Below, one piece after another: positions 16,333-24,575 of a stretch of DNA of 64,000 bases; position 1 is the first letter of the stretch; each line of letters opens with the position of its first letter. The notes beneath the pieces are model-generated. The model saw nothing but the letters and a program-made list of their open reading frames with translations, did not search any database and was not told the origin of the DNA. The DNA is from Bacillota bacterium (GTDB lineage: Bacteria; Bacillota; Desulfotomaculia; Desulfotomaculales; Desulfohalotomaculaceae). The position numbers and the translations under genes are program-made. The stretch lies in the NCBI GenBank assembly GCA_009711615.1, contig VENI01000011.1, forward strand, positions 101,081 to 165,080. The letters are read 5' to 3'.

Positions 16333-16851
16333 TTGAAAGACATTAGGAAGGCTACAACGCTACATCAATTGCTAAACTTAATCCGTGGTTTGTATAAGGC
16401 AATTGATGAAGACTGGCGCAAATGTGCCTCCAAAAGTGGATTAACCGTTTCACAACAACATCTATTGTGGATTCTACGTTTTAAAGACGGAAGTACGCTT
16501 TCAGAAATCAGCCAATACGGCCTTTGGCACCTTTCCACCGTAATGGATTTAGTCGAAAGGATGGAAAAGCTAGGGTTGGTTTACAAGGAAGTGGACAGTA
16601 AGGATGCTCGAACCAAACGGGTAACCATAACCGATAAAGGCAATGAATTCTTAAATAACTCATGTAATAACAGTGAATCCTTCAAATTCATGAATGCCAT
16701 GGAGTGGGATAATTTAGAAAGAATGAAACAGTATTTAGATACACTTTACATGTTAAATAAATCTTTAAATGGTGACAAGTTCGTTCACTATGTTGAACAA
16801 TCAGCTAAAAAATTGGAGGATGAGTTGGAAAAAGTAAATACGGATAAATAA
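16333..16851 (+). CDS. MarR-type regulator, Hpr/ScoC-like
   Basis: Winged-helix DNA-binding protein. The sequence LTVSQQHLLWILRF and LSEISQYGLWHLSTVMD followed by a wing with DSKDARTKRV resembles Hpr (ScoC), the transition-state regulator of Bacillus, more than classical MarR. I prefer the TTG at 16333 (172 aa, with AAGGG upstream and a TATAAT at 16297-16302) over the ATG at 16294, which would overlap that -10 box. It precedes a phosphate transporter gene by 53 bases and may regulate it (inference). Confidence 0.8.
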   Translation: MKDIRKATTLHQLLNLIRGLYKAIDEDWRKCASKSGLTVSQQHLLWILRFKDGSTLSEISQYGLWHLSTVMDLVERMEKLGLVYKEVDSKDARTKRVTITDKGNEFLNNSCNNSESFKFMNAMEWDNLERMKQYLDTLYMLNKSLNGDKFVHYVEQSAKKLEDELEKVNTDK

Positions 16852-16904
16852 TATTTAAGACTTTCCGGAATATGAATAAACTAAAATTCCTTAGAGGGTA
16901 TCAT

Positions 16905-17915
16905 ATGACGGAAAGTATATTTGTTATTATATTTATTGTTTTAATAGCTTTGGCTTTTGATTTTATTAATGGGTTTCACGATACAGCCAATGCTATTGCC
17001 ACTTCAATTGCCACCGGTGCATTAATGCCTAGACAGGCCATTATACTGGCATCAACACTGAACTTTTTAGGTGCCATTCTTTTTACCGGCGTAGCCCATA
17101 GTATTAGCAAGGGAATTGCCGACCCAATGCAGTTACAGAATGCATTTCCCGTAGTACTGGCAGCATTAATAGCAGCTATTTTTTGGAACCTGCTTACTTG
17201 GTACCTGGGCCTGCCCAGCAGTTCATCCCATGCTTTAATTGGTTCTTTAACTGGTGCTGTAACTGCTGCTGCCGGGTGGAGCGCTGTAAATTCAGACAGC
17301 CTTCTACTGATTATTCAAGCATTAATCTACTCACCCTTATTGGCAGGTACTGTTGGCTTTATTATAATGCTTTTTTGTAACCAGTTTATACTACGTTCAA
17401 AAGTAAAAAACATTAATCAGAAATTTAAAAAGCTGCAGGTCATAACTGCAGCTTTTCAAGCATTTAGTCACGGAACAAATGACGCACAAAAAACCATGGG
17501 TGTTATTACTTTTGCTCTGGTGGCCAGTGGAATACATCATGATATAAATATAATCCCCCTGTGGGTTAAATTTGCTGCAGCACTGGCCATGGCCCTAGGA
17601 ACCGCAGTAGGCGGTTGGCGTATAATTAACACTGTCGGGAAAGGTATCACTAATCTACAGCCACCCAGCGGGGTTTCAGCCGACCTAACCTCTGCTGCTG
17701 TAATTATGTTTGCAACAATACTGCAACTTCCAGTCAGTACTACCCATGTTATTTCTTCTTCCATTGCAGGTGTTGGGCTAAGTAAGGGCGTAAATGCTGT
17801 TAACTGGAGCACCTGCCAAAAAATGCTTTATACATGGGTTCTTACGGTACCCGGCAGTTACGCCTTAGCAGCATTAATATATTTAATGGTCTCATCACTG
17901 GTTGAATGTATCTGA
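16905..17915 (+). CDS. Inorganic phosphate transporter, Pit family
   Basis: Low-affinity metal-phosphate symporter in the cytoplasmic membrane. 336 aa from the ATG at 16905 (AGAGGG 8 bases upstream). The duplicated Pit signature is clear: DFINGFHDTANAIATS at about residue 19 and AFSHGTNDAQKTMG in the second half. About ten transmembrane helices. No PhoU-like partner follows; the 3' end overlaps the convergent gene by 21 bases. Confidence 0.94.
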   Translation: MTESIFVIIFIVLIALAFDFINGFHDTANAIATSIATGALMPRQAIILASTLNFLGAILFTGVAHSISKGIADPMQLQNAFPVVLAALIAAIFWNLLTWYLGLPSSSSHALIGSLTGAVTAAAGWSAVNSDSLLLIIQALIYSPLLAGTVGFIIMLFCNQFILRSKVKNINQKFKKLQVITAAFQAFSHGTNDAQKTMGVITFALVASGIHHDINIIPLWVKFAAALAMALGTAVGGWRIINTVGKGITNLQPPSGVSADLTSAAVIMFATILQLPVSTTHVISSSIAGVGLSKGVNAVNWSTCQKMLYTWVLTVPGSYALAALIYLMVSSLVECI

Positions 17916-18164
17916 TGGCACACCAAAGTTCATGGTGCGAACCTGAACGCCGTGTATCCCACCTAAGTCCTGTTCAATTTCATGACGCTCTTGATCTGAA
18001 GCTTCCATAGTCAATGTAATTATACCTCTGTTTTTGCTTGGGGCAGGAATACCACTGCGGGACAATATTTGCGCCCCATAACGGGTTAATACATCCTGTA
18101 CTTCCGGAGCATGAGATGCCCGTTCATCAACAAGCAATCCTAAAACAGTAATGTCACGTTGCAA
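17895..18164 (-). CDS. TM1266-type small ACT-like protein (iron-only hydrogenase system regulator family)
   Basis: 89 aa from the TTG at 18164, placed 8 bases after AAAGGAGG. The fold is ACT-like: ITVLGLLVDER, VLTRYGAQILSRSGIP and RGIITLTMEA, with a final GVQVRTMNFG. This matches the TM1266 family, often next to [FeFe]-hydrogenase maturation genes, but no hydrogenase gene is in this window. The ribosome site overlaps the stop of the glutaminase gene, so the two are coupled. Confidence 0.8.
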   Translation of the reverse strand: MQRDITVLGLLVDERASHAPEVQDVLTRYGAQILSRSGIPAPSKNRGIITLTMEASDQERHEIEQDLGGIHGVQVRTMNFGVPSDTFNQ

Positions 18165-18178
18165 AATAAAACCTCCTT

Positions 18179-19093
18179 TCAAAATATACTTAAGTCTAAC
18201 CAGGCAGATAAATCTTCTAAAATGTGAATACCAGCTATACTATTACCCCTCTGATCTAATGCCGGGCTGTACACCCCAATACCTATTTTTTGGGGCGCAA
18301 GTGCCATTATTCCACCAGATACCCCACTCTTTGCTGGCAGCCCTGCCTTAATGGCAAATTCCCCTGAAGCATTGTACATGCCACAAGTAACCATAAATGT
18401 GTTACTAATACGCACAATGTCTGCCGGCACCACTTCTTGACCATCCAGTGTATTTCCCTTATTGGCCAAACCAACGGCAATGTTTGCAATATCGGAACAG
18501 GAAACTTCTATAGCACACTGCCTAAAGTATGTATCTAATATGTCCTCTACATTGCCCTCCAGCACACCGATATCTCGCATAAAATATCCCAAGGCCCGGT
18601 TGCGGTCAGCTGTTTCTTTCTCTGAATGATAAATTTCCTCGTTAATACCTATTTCATTATTACCAGCCAATGTCCGTACTAATTCTAGCAGTCTTTCTAT
18701 TCTTTCGGTACTGTTACTGCCATTGATAAGGGATGAAGTTGTAATGGCACCGGCGTTTATCATGGGATTAAGCGGTTTACTTGGTTTTAACGTCTCCAGC
18801 TTTATGATGGAGTTAAAGGGATCTCCAGTTGGCTCCATTCCCACTTTTCTAAATACCTCAACCGGTCCGCTATCCATAATAGCCTGCATTAATGCCAGTG
18901 GCTTAGAAATACTCTGCATGGTAAATTTGGTGGAGCAATCACCGATGGTGACAATTTGCCCTTTCATATTAACCACACTTACTCCTAGGTCTTCTGGGTT
19001 TGCTTTAGCCAAAGCTGGAATATATGAAGGAACTTCACCGTATTTAATCCAGTAACGATTTTGGTCTAATATCTTTTGCAGCATTTCTTCCAT
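18179..19093 (-). CDS. glsA: Glutaminase (serine beta-lactamase-like fold)
   Basis: Hydrolyses L-glutamine to glutamate and ammonia. 304 aa, normal length. The catalytic Ser-x2-Lys motif is in FTMQSISKPL (about residue 62-66); further family blocks are NPMINAGAI, the conserved Tyr in YFRQCAIEVS, and PAKSGVSGGI. First gene of a two-gene unit with the TM1266-like protein. Confidence 0.95.
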   Translation of the reverse strand: MEEMLQKILDQNRYWIKYGEVPSYIPALAKANPEDLGVSVVNMKGQIVTIGDCSTKFTMQSISKPLALMQAIMDSGPVEVFRKVGMEPTGDPFNSIIKLETLKPSKPLNPMINAGAITTSSLINGSNSTERIERLLELVRTLAGNNEIGINEEIYHSEKETADRNRALGYFMRDIGVLEGNVEDILDTYFRQCAIEVSCSDIANIAVGLANKGNTLDGQEVVPADIVRISNTFMVTCGMYNASGEFAIKAGLPAKSGVSGGIMALAPQKIGIGVYSPALDQRGNSIAGIHILEDLSAWLDLSIF

Positions 19094-19186
19094 TTTATAT
19101 GCTCCGCTTATTAGTCTTAGTTGTGCCTTTAGTTATTATTTCTAATAACCTAAAGGGCTATACACCATGCCCACTGACAAAGTAAA

Positions 19187-19208
19187 AACTCCCGCAAAAG
19201 CGGGAGTT
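19187..19208 (-). terminator. Terminator of the ferredoxin gene
   Basis: Perfect stem AACTCCCGC / GCGGGAGTT with a 4-base loop, T-rich on the minus strand; it begins at the stop codon. Confidence 0.85.
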
Positions 19209-19398
19209 ATTCATCAACCATTCGAATTGAACTTGAAGGACAATTCACTTCACATTCCATACAGCCGATACATGCATCGGGATTTACCACCTTACAATCA
19301 TGGTCATCAGCTTCAAATACATTGGGTTCTGCCGGGCAGACATTGTAGCAGTTGCCGCATCCAATACAGGTGTCTTGATCAATAACTGGTCGCATCAT
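19207..19398 (-). CDS. 2[4Fe-4S] ferredoxin
   Basis: 63 aa electron carrier. Two cluster motifs: CIGCGNCYNVCP (first Cys at about 11) and CIGCMECEVNCP. Monocistronic, with its own terminator. Partner enzyme unknown. Confidence 0.95.
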   Translation of the reverse strand: MMRPVIDQDTCIGCGNCYNVCPAEPNVFEADDHDCKVVNPDACIGCMECEVNCPSSSIRMVDE

Positions 19399-19463
19399 CT
19401 CACCACCATTTACAATAATTGATTAATATAAATATCATAATAAATTTTATTAAAATAGACAAG

Positions 19464-19488
19464 ACTCTGGTAGTTTCTTTACCAGAGC
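19464..19488 (-). terminator. Terminator of the redox cluster 20923-19493
   Basis: Stem CTCTGGTA / TACCAGAG with a 7-base loop directly after the CopD-like gene. Confidence 0.65.
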
Positions 19489-19492
19489 CTTA

Positions 19493-19975
19493 TCACCTTA
19501 TAATGGCCATAATAAATAATATAACAATTCCAAAAAGCAAATTGGCATTGGACAGCACAATAAACTGCTTTTGCATCTGTATCAGTGCAGAGGATGGGTC
19601 TTCACCGGGACCAGGTGCCATATCTGGTATGCGGTTGGCCATATAAAAACTGACAACCGCAGTGATACTAACCATTATCGCCACCAGTACCAGTTTAGTT
19701 GTCATAAGTTGACCATATCGGCTAAGTATAAATAAATCCCAGCCTTGGTAATACAACCTCGGACCCAGTTTATACAAGCCACTTACCAACAACATACCTA
19801 TGCTAGCCCAGGCAAAGTATTTAAACCGTTGAATACCCATTAACCGCAAAAACTGCGGGGGCACACCCTTCCCTCCAACTGCCGGTGTCAGTACCAGCAT
19901 CATAAAAATCATGCCACCTATCCATGTTACAACAGCAATGCTGTGTAGGAAATCCATTAAGTTGGCCAGGTTCAT
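19493..19975 (-). CDS. CopD-like four-helix membrane protein
   Basis: 160 aa with four hydrophobic helices. The first contains HSIAVVTWIGGMIFMMLVL (shown only in part as family signature HxxAxxxWIGG), typical of CopD/YozB-type proteins; a conserved LxxxMQKQFxxLxNANLxxG segment precedes the last helix. Related proteins bind haem or copper, but no ligand can be proven here. It lies 3 bases after the DUF1858 gene, in one transcript with it. Confidence 0.75.
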   Translation of the reverse strand: MNLANLMDFLHSIAVVTWIGGMIFMMLVLTPAVGGKGVPPQFLRLMGIQRFKYFAWASIGMLLVSGLYKLGPRLYYQGWDLFILSRYGQLMTTKLVLVAIMVSITAVVSFYMANRIPDMAPGPGEDPSSALIQMQKQFIVLSNANLLFGIVILFIMAIIR

Positions 19976-19978
19976 AAA

Positions 19979-20176
19979 TTATTTATCCACAGTTGCATTT
20001 AAATCTTTTAGCAATTCTTCAACGTCCAAACCGTGCAGCGCCGCTCCCTTTTCCAAACTTTCCAGTTTTGCTGTGGGGCAACTCAAGCATCCCATTCCTT
20101 TATTCTGGAAAACAGGCACTGTTTCCGGAAATTTTTCCACAATGTGTGCCAATGTCATATCTTTATTGATTTTCAT
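19979..20176 (-). CDS. DUF1858 small redox-disulfide protein
   Basis: 65 aa. Contains the DUF1858 pattern: MTLAHIVEKFPETVPVF, then the redox pair Cys30-x2-Cys33 in GCLSCP, then EELLKDLNA. Such proteins are thought to act as small thiol/Fe-S binding partners of redox enzymes. It sits between the siroheme-type protein and a CopD-like protein. Confidence 0.9.
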   Translation of the reverse strand: MKINKDMTLAHIVEKFPETVPVFQNKGMGCLSCPTAKLESLEKGAALHGLDVEELLKDLNATVDK

Positions 20177-20290
20177 TATATAAGCCTCCCATTAATTTTT
20201 TTTATCTTTCCCAAAAAATTTATTCTTTATAAAGCATAACTATAAGTATACATCTAGCTGTGATTAACTTAACACTTCTTATCTGTTTTT

Positions 20291-20923
20291 TTATCCAGTC
20301 AAGTTTATTTCTTTTTTAAACCTCTGCAATCCCAACCTGTCAATTGTATTACCTAGTCTCTCTTTACCATTGGCTTCACGGGAATAAATTTTTAGAATTC
20401 TCACCGCCATTTTTACCGCTTCTTCTTCATTTAAATTTTCTGCCAGCATATCAGCCACCCGTGGCTTAACACCACCAGTAATTCCACCAGCGGTAACCGT
20501 CCAACCTTCTGGTTTCGCTATAAAGCCCAAATCTCGAACCATGGACTGCATACAGCAGTGCTCACACCCGGAAACTGCTACTTTCACTTTGCCAGGCAGC
20601 TGTAAATTAGCTGTTTTGGTTCTTAATATTTTGGCAAAACCGGGGGCATTACTCACACCTTTCCTGCAATCTAAACTGCCGCACGCTTGAATAGTACGAA
20701 TATTTGAGGATTTTTCTTTGTTAGTTAAACCTAATTCATTCTTTATTTCTGCTACATTATTTTTGGGTAAATTGGCTAAAGTAATTCCTTTACCCCCAGT
20801 TATTTTCGCCATAGAAAGATTGTATCTCTTCATAACATTAGCAATCTGTATCAAGTCTTTTTCCGATATATCTCCCTGTGGAAAATACAAGCTGATATTA
20901 ACGTTATCTTTATCTTTTTTCAT
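20291..20923 (-). CDS. Small nitrite/sulfite reductase-type (siroheme/4Fe-4S) protein
   Basis: 210 aa, comparable with low-molecular-weight assimilatory-type sulfite reductases (about 215-220 aa). N-terminal ferredoxin-like half-domain (about residues 1-65), then the metal-centre region with QACGSLDCRKG (about 84-94) and VSGCEHCCMQ (about 117-126), followed by GGITGGVKPR. The second group supplies Cys-x3-Cys; the first is Cys-x4-Cys, one residue shorter than the canonical Cys-x5-Cys. Substrate (sulfite, nitrite or neither) cannot be decided. Confidence 0.8.
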   Translation of the reverse strand: MKKDKDNVNISLYFPQGDISEKDLIQIANVMKRYNLSMAKITGGKGITLANLPKNNVAEIKNELGLTNKEKSSNIRTIQACGSLDCRKGVSNAPGFAKILRTKTANLQLPGKVKVAVSGCEHCCMQSMVRDLGFIAKPEGWTVTAGGITGGVKPRVADMLAENLNEEEAVKMAVRILKIYSREANGKERLGNTIDRLGLQRFKKEINLTG

Positions 20924-21037
20924 GCATCCACCTCGAAACTTTGATTTATATCATTTCCAACAACATTTTACTACTATATAATGTATTTGGCATTATAAAA
21001 TAACATAAAATAGTAATGCTTAAGGAGTGATCATCTT

Positions 21038-21421
21038 ATGAGTAAAATCAAAAGACAAATAGTTAAAATTGACGAAGACAAGTGTGATGGCTGTGGTAAA
21101 TGCGTTTCACCTTGTGCTGAAGGGGCCATTGAGATAGTTGATGGCAAAGCTAAAGTTATTAATGAAGAACTTTGTGACGGTGCAGGTTTCTGCATTGGCA
21201 CCTGCCCAAACGGGGCGCTTACGCTGGAATCCAGGGAAGCAGACCCATTTTCCGAAGAGGCTGTAAAGGAAGTACAAGCCCAAAAAGAAGGACACATTCA
21301 AATTCAAGAGTGCTTTAACTGTGACAACACAGAAATGGACGCCCCACTTATCCCCTGCCGAAAAGAAGGGGAAAGTCTTTGGGTTTGTACCAAATGCCTA
21401 CCAGCATTAATCCACGGATAG
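21038..21421 (+). CDS. Ferredoxin with one incomplete cluster motif and a Cys-rich tail
   Basis: 127 aa. First motif [11 protein letters not shown] is a complete [4Fe-4S] site. The second, [12 protein letters not shown], has Ala where the second Cys should be, as in a known ferredoxin subgroup with CDGLGACLGECP. A C-terminal extension holds CFNC, a single Cys in IPC, and CTKC, which could form a zinc ribbon or another cluster. Monocistronic, with a terminator. Partner unknown. Confidence 0.88.
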   Translation: MSKIKRQIVKIDEDKCDGCGKCVSPCAEGAIEIVDGKAKVINEELCDGAGFCIGTCPNGALTLESREADPFSEEAVKEVQAQKEGHIQIQECFNCDNTEMDAPLIPCRKEGESLWVCTKCLPALIHG

Positions 21422-21423
21422 TT

Positions 21424-21453
21424 TTAAGGCCCCGTCTTGAGACAGGGCCTTAA
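21424..21453 (+). terminator. Terminator of the ferredoxin gene
   Basis: Stem TTAAGGCCC-GTC / GAC-GGGCCTTAA with one mismatch and a 4-base loop. Confidence 0.75.
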
Positions 21454-21501
21454 GTTATTTTTGTTTTCATTCTGACTCCTAACTCCTGACCCTGCTTTAC
21501 A

Positions 21502-22719
21502 TTATTTATTCATATAATTATCTGTTACCATTTTGAAGCCACCCAATGAGTATAGATATTTCATTGGGACAATTTCTTTTAACCAGGATGCGGTAATTCC
21601 CTTTAACTTAAAAGTTTTTACCTTACCCAACCCCTGTCCCCTACCTATTGATACCAGAGTACCTATTGTAATTGGGCTATACCTTCTTTTCTGTCGGCCA
21701 GTAATCTCTGCAAAAATGTTGTAGGCAGCGGTTTCACCTTGCTGCAATGCCGCCTGTGCAGTGGGAACCACAGGTTTTCCCGTTTGTGGGTCTTTAGCAA
21801 CAGCACTATCTCCCACCACATATATAGATGAATTTTCTTTATACTGCATGTATTCATTTACTATCAATCGTCCTCGCTTGTCTGTTTTTAACTCAGACTT
21901 TACCAACACCTTGTTTCCCCTGACACCACCTGCCCAAATAAAAAGGGCATATTTAATTTCTTTGTCAGATGTCAAGTAGATGGTGTCTGAAGTAACTTGC
22001 TTAACAAACTCCCCGGTAATTACCCTTACGCCCATTTCCTTTAAAGCTTTTTCAGCATAGGTAGATAAATCTTCCGACATACCGGAAAGCAGTTCATCTG
22101 CTCCTTCTATAACAACTATTTTATGCTCATCTTCTTTAACTCCGTATTGATCTCTGATTTTACGCAACTGGTAAGCCAGTTCCCCGGCAAACTCTACACC
22201 TGTTAATCCGCCACCGCCCACCACAAAGGTTAGCCTTAGTTGTCTCTCTTTTCCCGGTGGCATACCCGATGCCTCTTCCAGTGTCTTTTCCACCTGTCGT
22301 CGTATTTCACGCGCACTGTACAAGCTGCGCAAACACATACTATGTTTTTGCAATCCTTCTATGTTGTAATATTCTGGTTCGCTACCCAGTGCTACCACTA
22401 GGTATTGATAGGGAATTTTTATTTCTCCGTAATTTACTAGTACAACTTTGTTTTTCGAATCAATATTATCTACCCAACCTTTGATGAATTTAACCTTTTT
22501 TTCATCCAAAACTTCATCCAGTGACACCATTATTTCTTCAGCTTCACTGGTACCTGCAGCATGTTCATGCAATTGGGTCATAAACATATGGTAATTATGT
22601 TTGTTAACCAACACCAACTGATAGTCCCCATTTTTATGAAGGTGGTTACTTAAACGCTGAGCAACACGCAGTCCACCATACCCCGCTCCTAAAATCACTA
22701 CATTCTGTCGTCCTGACAT
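21502..22719 (-). CDS. Type II NADH dehydrogenase (NDH-2)
   Basis: Single-subunit, FAD-containing NADH:quinone oxidoreductase on the inner membrane face. 405 aa. FAD-binding GAGYGGLRVAQRL at residues 11-23, NADH-binding GGGGLTGVEFAGEL at about 165-178, and the later VVGDSAVAKDP for FAD. A C-terminal amphipathic part fits membrane attachment. Last gene of the nrfH-nrfA-resB-ccsB-ndh operon, so it may feed electrons to menaquinone for nitrite reduction (inference). Confidence 0.9.
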   Translation of the reverse strand: MSGRQNVVILGAGYGGLRVAQRLSNHLHKNGDYQLVLVNKHNYHMFMTQLHEHAAGTSEAEEIMVSLDEVLDEKKVKFIKGWVDNIDSKNKVVLVNYGEIKIPYQYLVVALGSEPEYYNIEGLQKHSMCLRSLYSAREIRRQVEKTLEEASGMPPGKERQLRLTFVVGGGGLTGVEFAGELAYQLRKIRDQYGVKEDEHKIVVIEGADELLSGMSEDLSTYAEKALKEMGVRVITGEFVKQVTSDTIYLTSDKEIKYALFIWAGGVRGNKVLVKSELKTDKRGRLIVNEYMQYKENSSIYVVGDSAVAKDPQTGKPVVPTAQAALQQGETAAYNIFAEITGRQKRRYSPITIGTLVSIGRGQGLGKVKTFKLKGITASWLKEIVPMKYLYSLGGFKMVTDNYMNK

Positions 22720-22731
22720 TTCTTATTCCCC

Positions 22732-23541
22732 CTAGCTGTAACTATGTAAACCTGACATTAATATTGTGACTCCGAATAATGTAAATAACACTGCACCAAA
22801 ACCTATAACTGCCATCCATGCTGCTTTTGCACCCTGCCATCCTCTTACAAAGCGGGCATGCAGGTATATGGCGTAAATAATCCAAGTGATAAGCGCCCAT
22901 GTTTCTTTGGGGTCCCAACTCCACCAACGCCCCCATACTTCCTCTGCCCAAACCGCTCCAGTTATTAATACCAGCGTCATGAACGGAAAACCAATTGCTA
23001 TTGACTTGTACATTACCCGTTCTAAAACTTCCTTGGCAGGCAAATAATCTAGCCCACTTCCTGAATTATTCTTAATTAAGTAAACCACCGCCGTGCCAAA
23101 AGATACCCCAAATGCTCCGTATGCAACAATAGCCACCAACACATGTAACTGCAGCCAGTAGCTTTGTAAAGCCGGCATCAATGGTCTAATTTCTTGATTC
23201 ATGGCAGCAGCATAGCCCAAAAGCAGTACAGCCATTGGCACTACCAGCAAACCAAGTAACGGTATTTTAAAGCGGGCCTGCACAAAAAGGTAGGTTAGTA
23301 TCACTCCCCAAGCAAACATAAGTATAAATTCATGCATGGTGGCAAAGGGTAGTCGGCCTGCTGCCACCGCCCGGAACGTTAAGGCAGTAGTATGCGTAGC
23401 AAAGGAGACTGCCGCGGTCCAGTACGCCAAACGTCCAATGGGTTCCCGGTTTATCCAGGTAACTACCAGGTATAAAAGACTACTTATCAAATATCCACTA
23501 AAGGCTAGATTAATCAGTTCAACACCCCAACTATAAAACAA
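22732..23541 (-). CDS. ccsB: Cytochrome c biogenesis protein CcsB/ResC
   Basis: Haem-handling subunit of the System II cytochrome c assembly complex. 269 aa from the TTG at 23541, which has AAAGGAG 7 bases upstream; the open frame extends further up but into resB. About eight transmembrane helices. The WWD haem motif is visible as WGRWWSWDPKETWALITW (about residues 206-223). Adjacent resB completes the system, next to the multihaem cytochromes it matures. Confidence 0.93.
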   Translation of the reverse strand: MFYSWGVELINLAFSGYLISSLLYLVVTWINREPIGRLAYWTAAVSFATHTTALTFRAVAAGRLPFATMHEFILMFAWGVILTYLFVQARFKIPLLGLLVVPMAVLLLGYAAAMNQEIRPLMPALQSYWLQLHVLVAIVAYGAFGVSFGTAVVYLIKNNSGSGLDYLPAKEVLERVMYKSIAIGFPFMTLVLITGAVWAEEVWGRWWSWDPKETWALITWIIYAIYLHARFVRGWQGAKAAWMAVIGFGAVLFTLFGVTILMSGLHSYS

Positions 23542-23578
23542 AAAATCACTCCTTTGTGCACTTAAAACATAAGTATGA

Positions 23579-24553
23579 CTATTTCTTGCCCCCATAAAGC
23601 TTAACAAACAGTCCACCAGTTAACAGCATGAAACCTGACCACACCACTGGTACTCCGGGGTCACTTTTAACCTGTAACCCGGTAAATTTTTTTAACGCTG
23701 AAAATTGTACACTACCTTCTGGTAGGTTAATCTGTTCATTTAAGTTGGCCCGTCCAATAAATGGTTGCTTTCTTTCACGATGATGTAGTTGATATAAGAA
23801 ACCCTGGTCAGCTGTTTCTCCGGCAGGAATTGCTTTAATATAGTAGTTACCTGCTATTTCTACAGTTTGCCCAGCAGGAACGCTAAAATTCTTTTGCTGA
23901 CCATTAACACTAATGTTCCCTTGCACCAGCCATCCGTAACTGGTTTGGTACACCTTGGTTCCCTTATAACTTATCGGGTGGTTTACTTTAATTTCTTTAC
24001 TACCAACTTCTTTTTCATTTTCTAATATAGTTAACTTGGTATAATACTGCCTTGGTTGTTTTTGATGCTGGCCATTTTCATAATAATCAATTTGAAAGTC
24101 ATCAACCCTAAGATCAAAACCACTGTCTGTAACAGCCATTACGCTTTGTACCGGCACTTCATAATATTTACTGTGGGAAAAAAAACCGCTAATTAGTCCA
24201 CCCACTATAATAACCATCAATCCAAAATGCAACGTTGCAGAACCATACCCGTTCCAGTCACGTTGTTTTAAATATTTAAATCTATTACATGTGCAAAATG
24301 ACAGGTTAATTAGTAGTAATAAAGAGATAATTAAAAACAACATGCTACTGAACACATGTGTCAAACCGCTGTAATATAAAAATGCTGCAGCAGCCTGTCC
24401 ATATAATTCTTGATAGTAATAGAGCTGTTCGCTTTGTGGTATTAATGTACCGAAAACACTAAGTAATACAATTGTAATTAGCAACACCAGTCCAAATTGC
24501 AGTGAAGCTAGGGCACTGATTATGCAGTACCCCGCTTTCCTGTTTTGAGTCAT
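23579..24553 (-). CDS. resB: Cytochrome c biogenesis protein ResB
   Basis: Partner of CcsB/ResC in System II haem attachment. 324 aa. Three N-terminal transmembrane helices, the first containing LASLQFGLVLLITIVLLS, then a large extracytoplasmic domain (about residues 120-295) and a last helix near the C terminus. Typical ResB opening with a conserved GTLIPQ. Sits between nrfA and ccsB, one operon. Confidence 0.93.
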   Translation of the reverse strand: MTQNRKAGYCIISALASLQFGLVLLITIVLLSVFGTLIPQSEQLYYYQELYGQAAAAFLYYSGLTHVFSSMLFLIISLLLLINLSFCTCNRFKYLKQRDWNGYGSATLHFGLMVIIVGGLISGFFSHSKYYEVPVQSVMAVTDSGFDLRVDDFQIDYYENGQHQKQPRQYYTKLTILENEKEVGSKEIKVNHPISYKGTKVYQTSYGWLVQGNISVNGQQKNFSVPAGQTVEIAGNYYIKAIPAGETADQGFLYQLHHRERKQPFIGRANLNEQINLPEGSVQFSALKKFTGLQVKSDPGVPVVWSGFMLLTGGLFVKLYGGKK

Positions 24554-24575
24554 ATTCTTGGTAACATCTCCTTAC

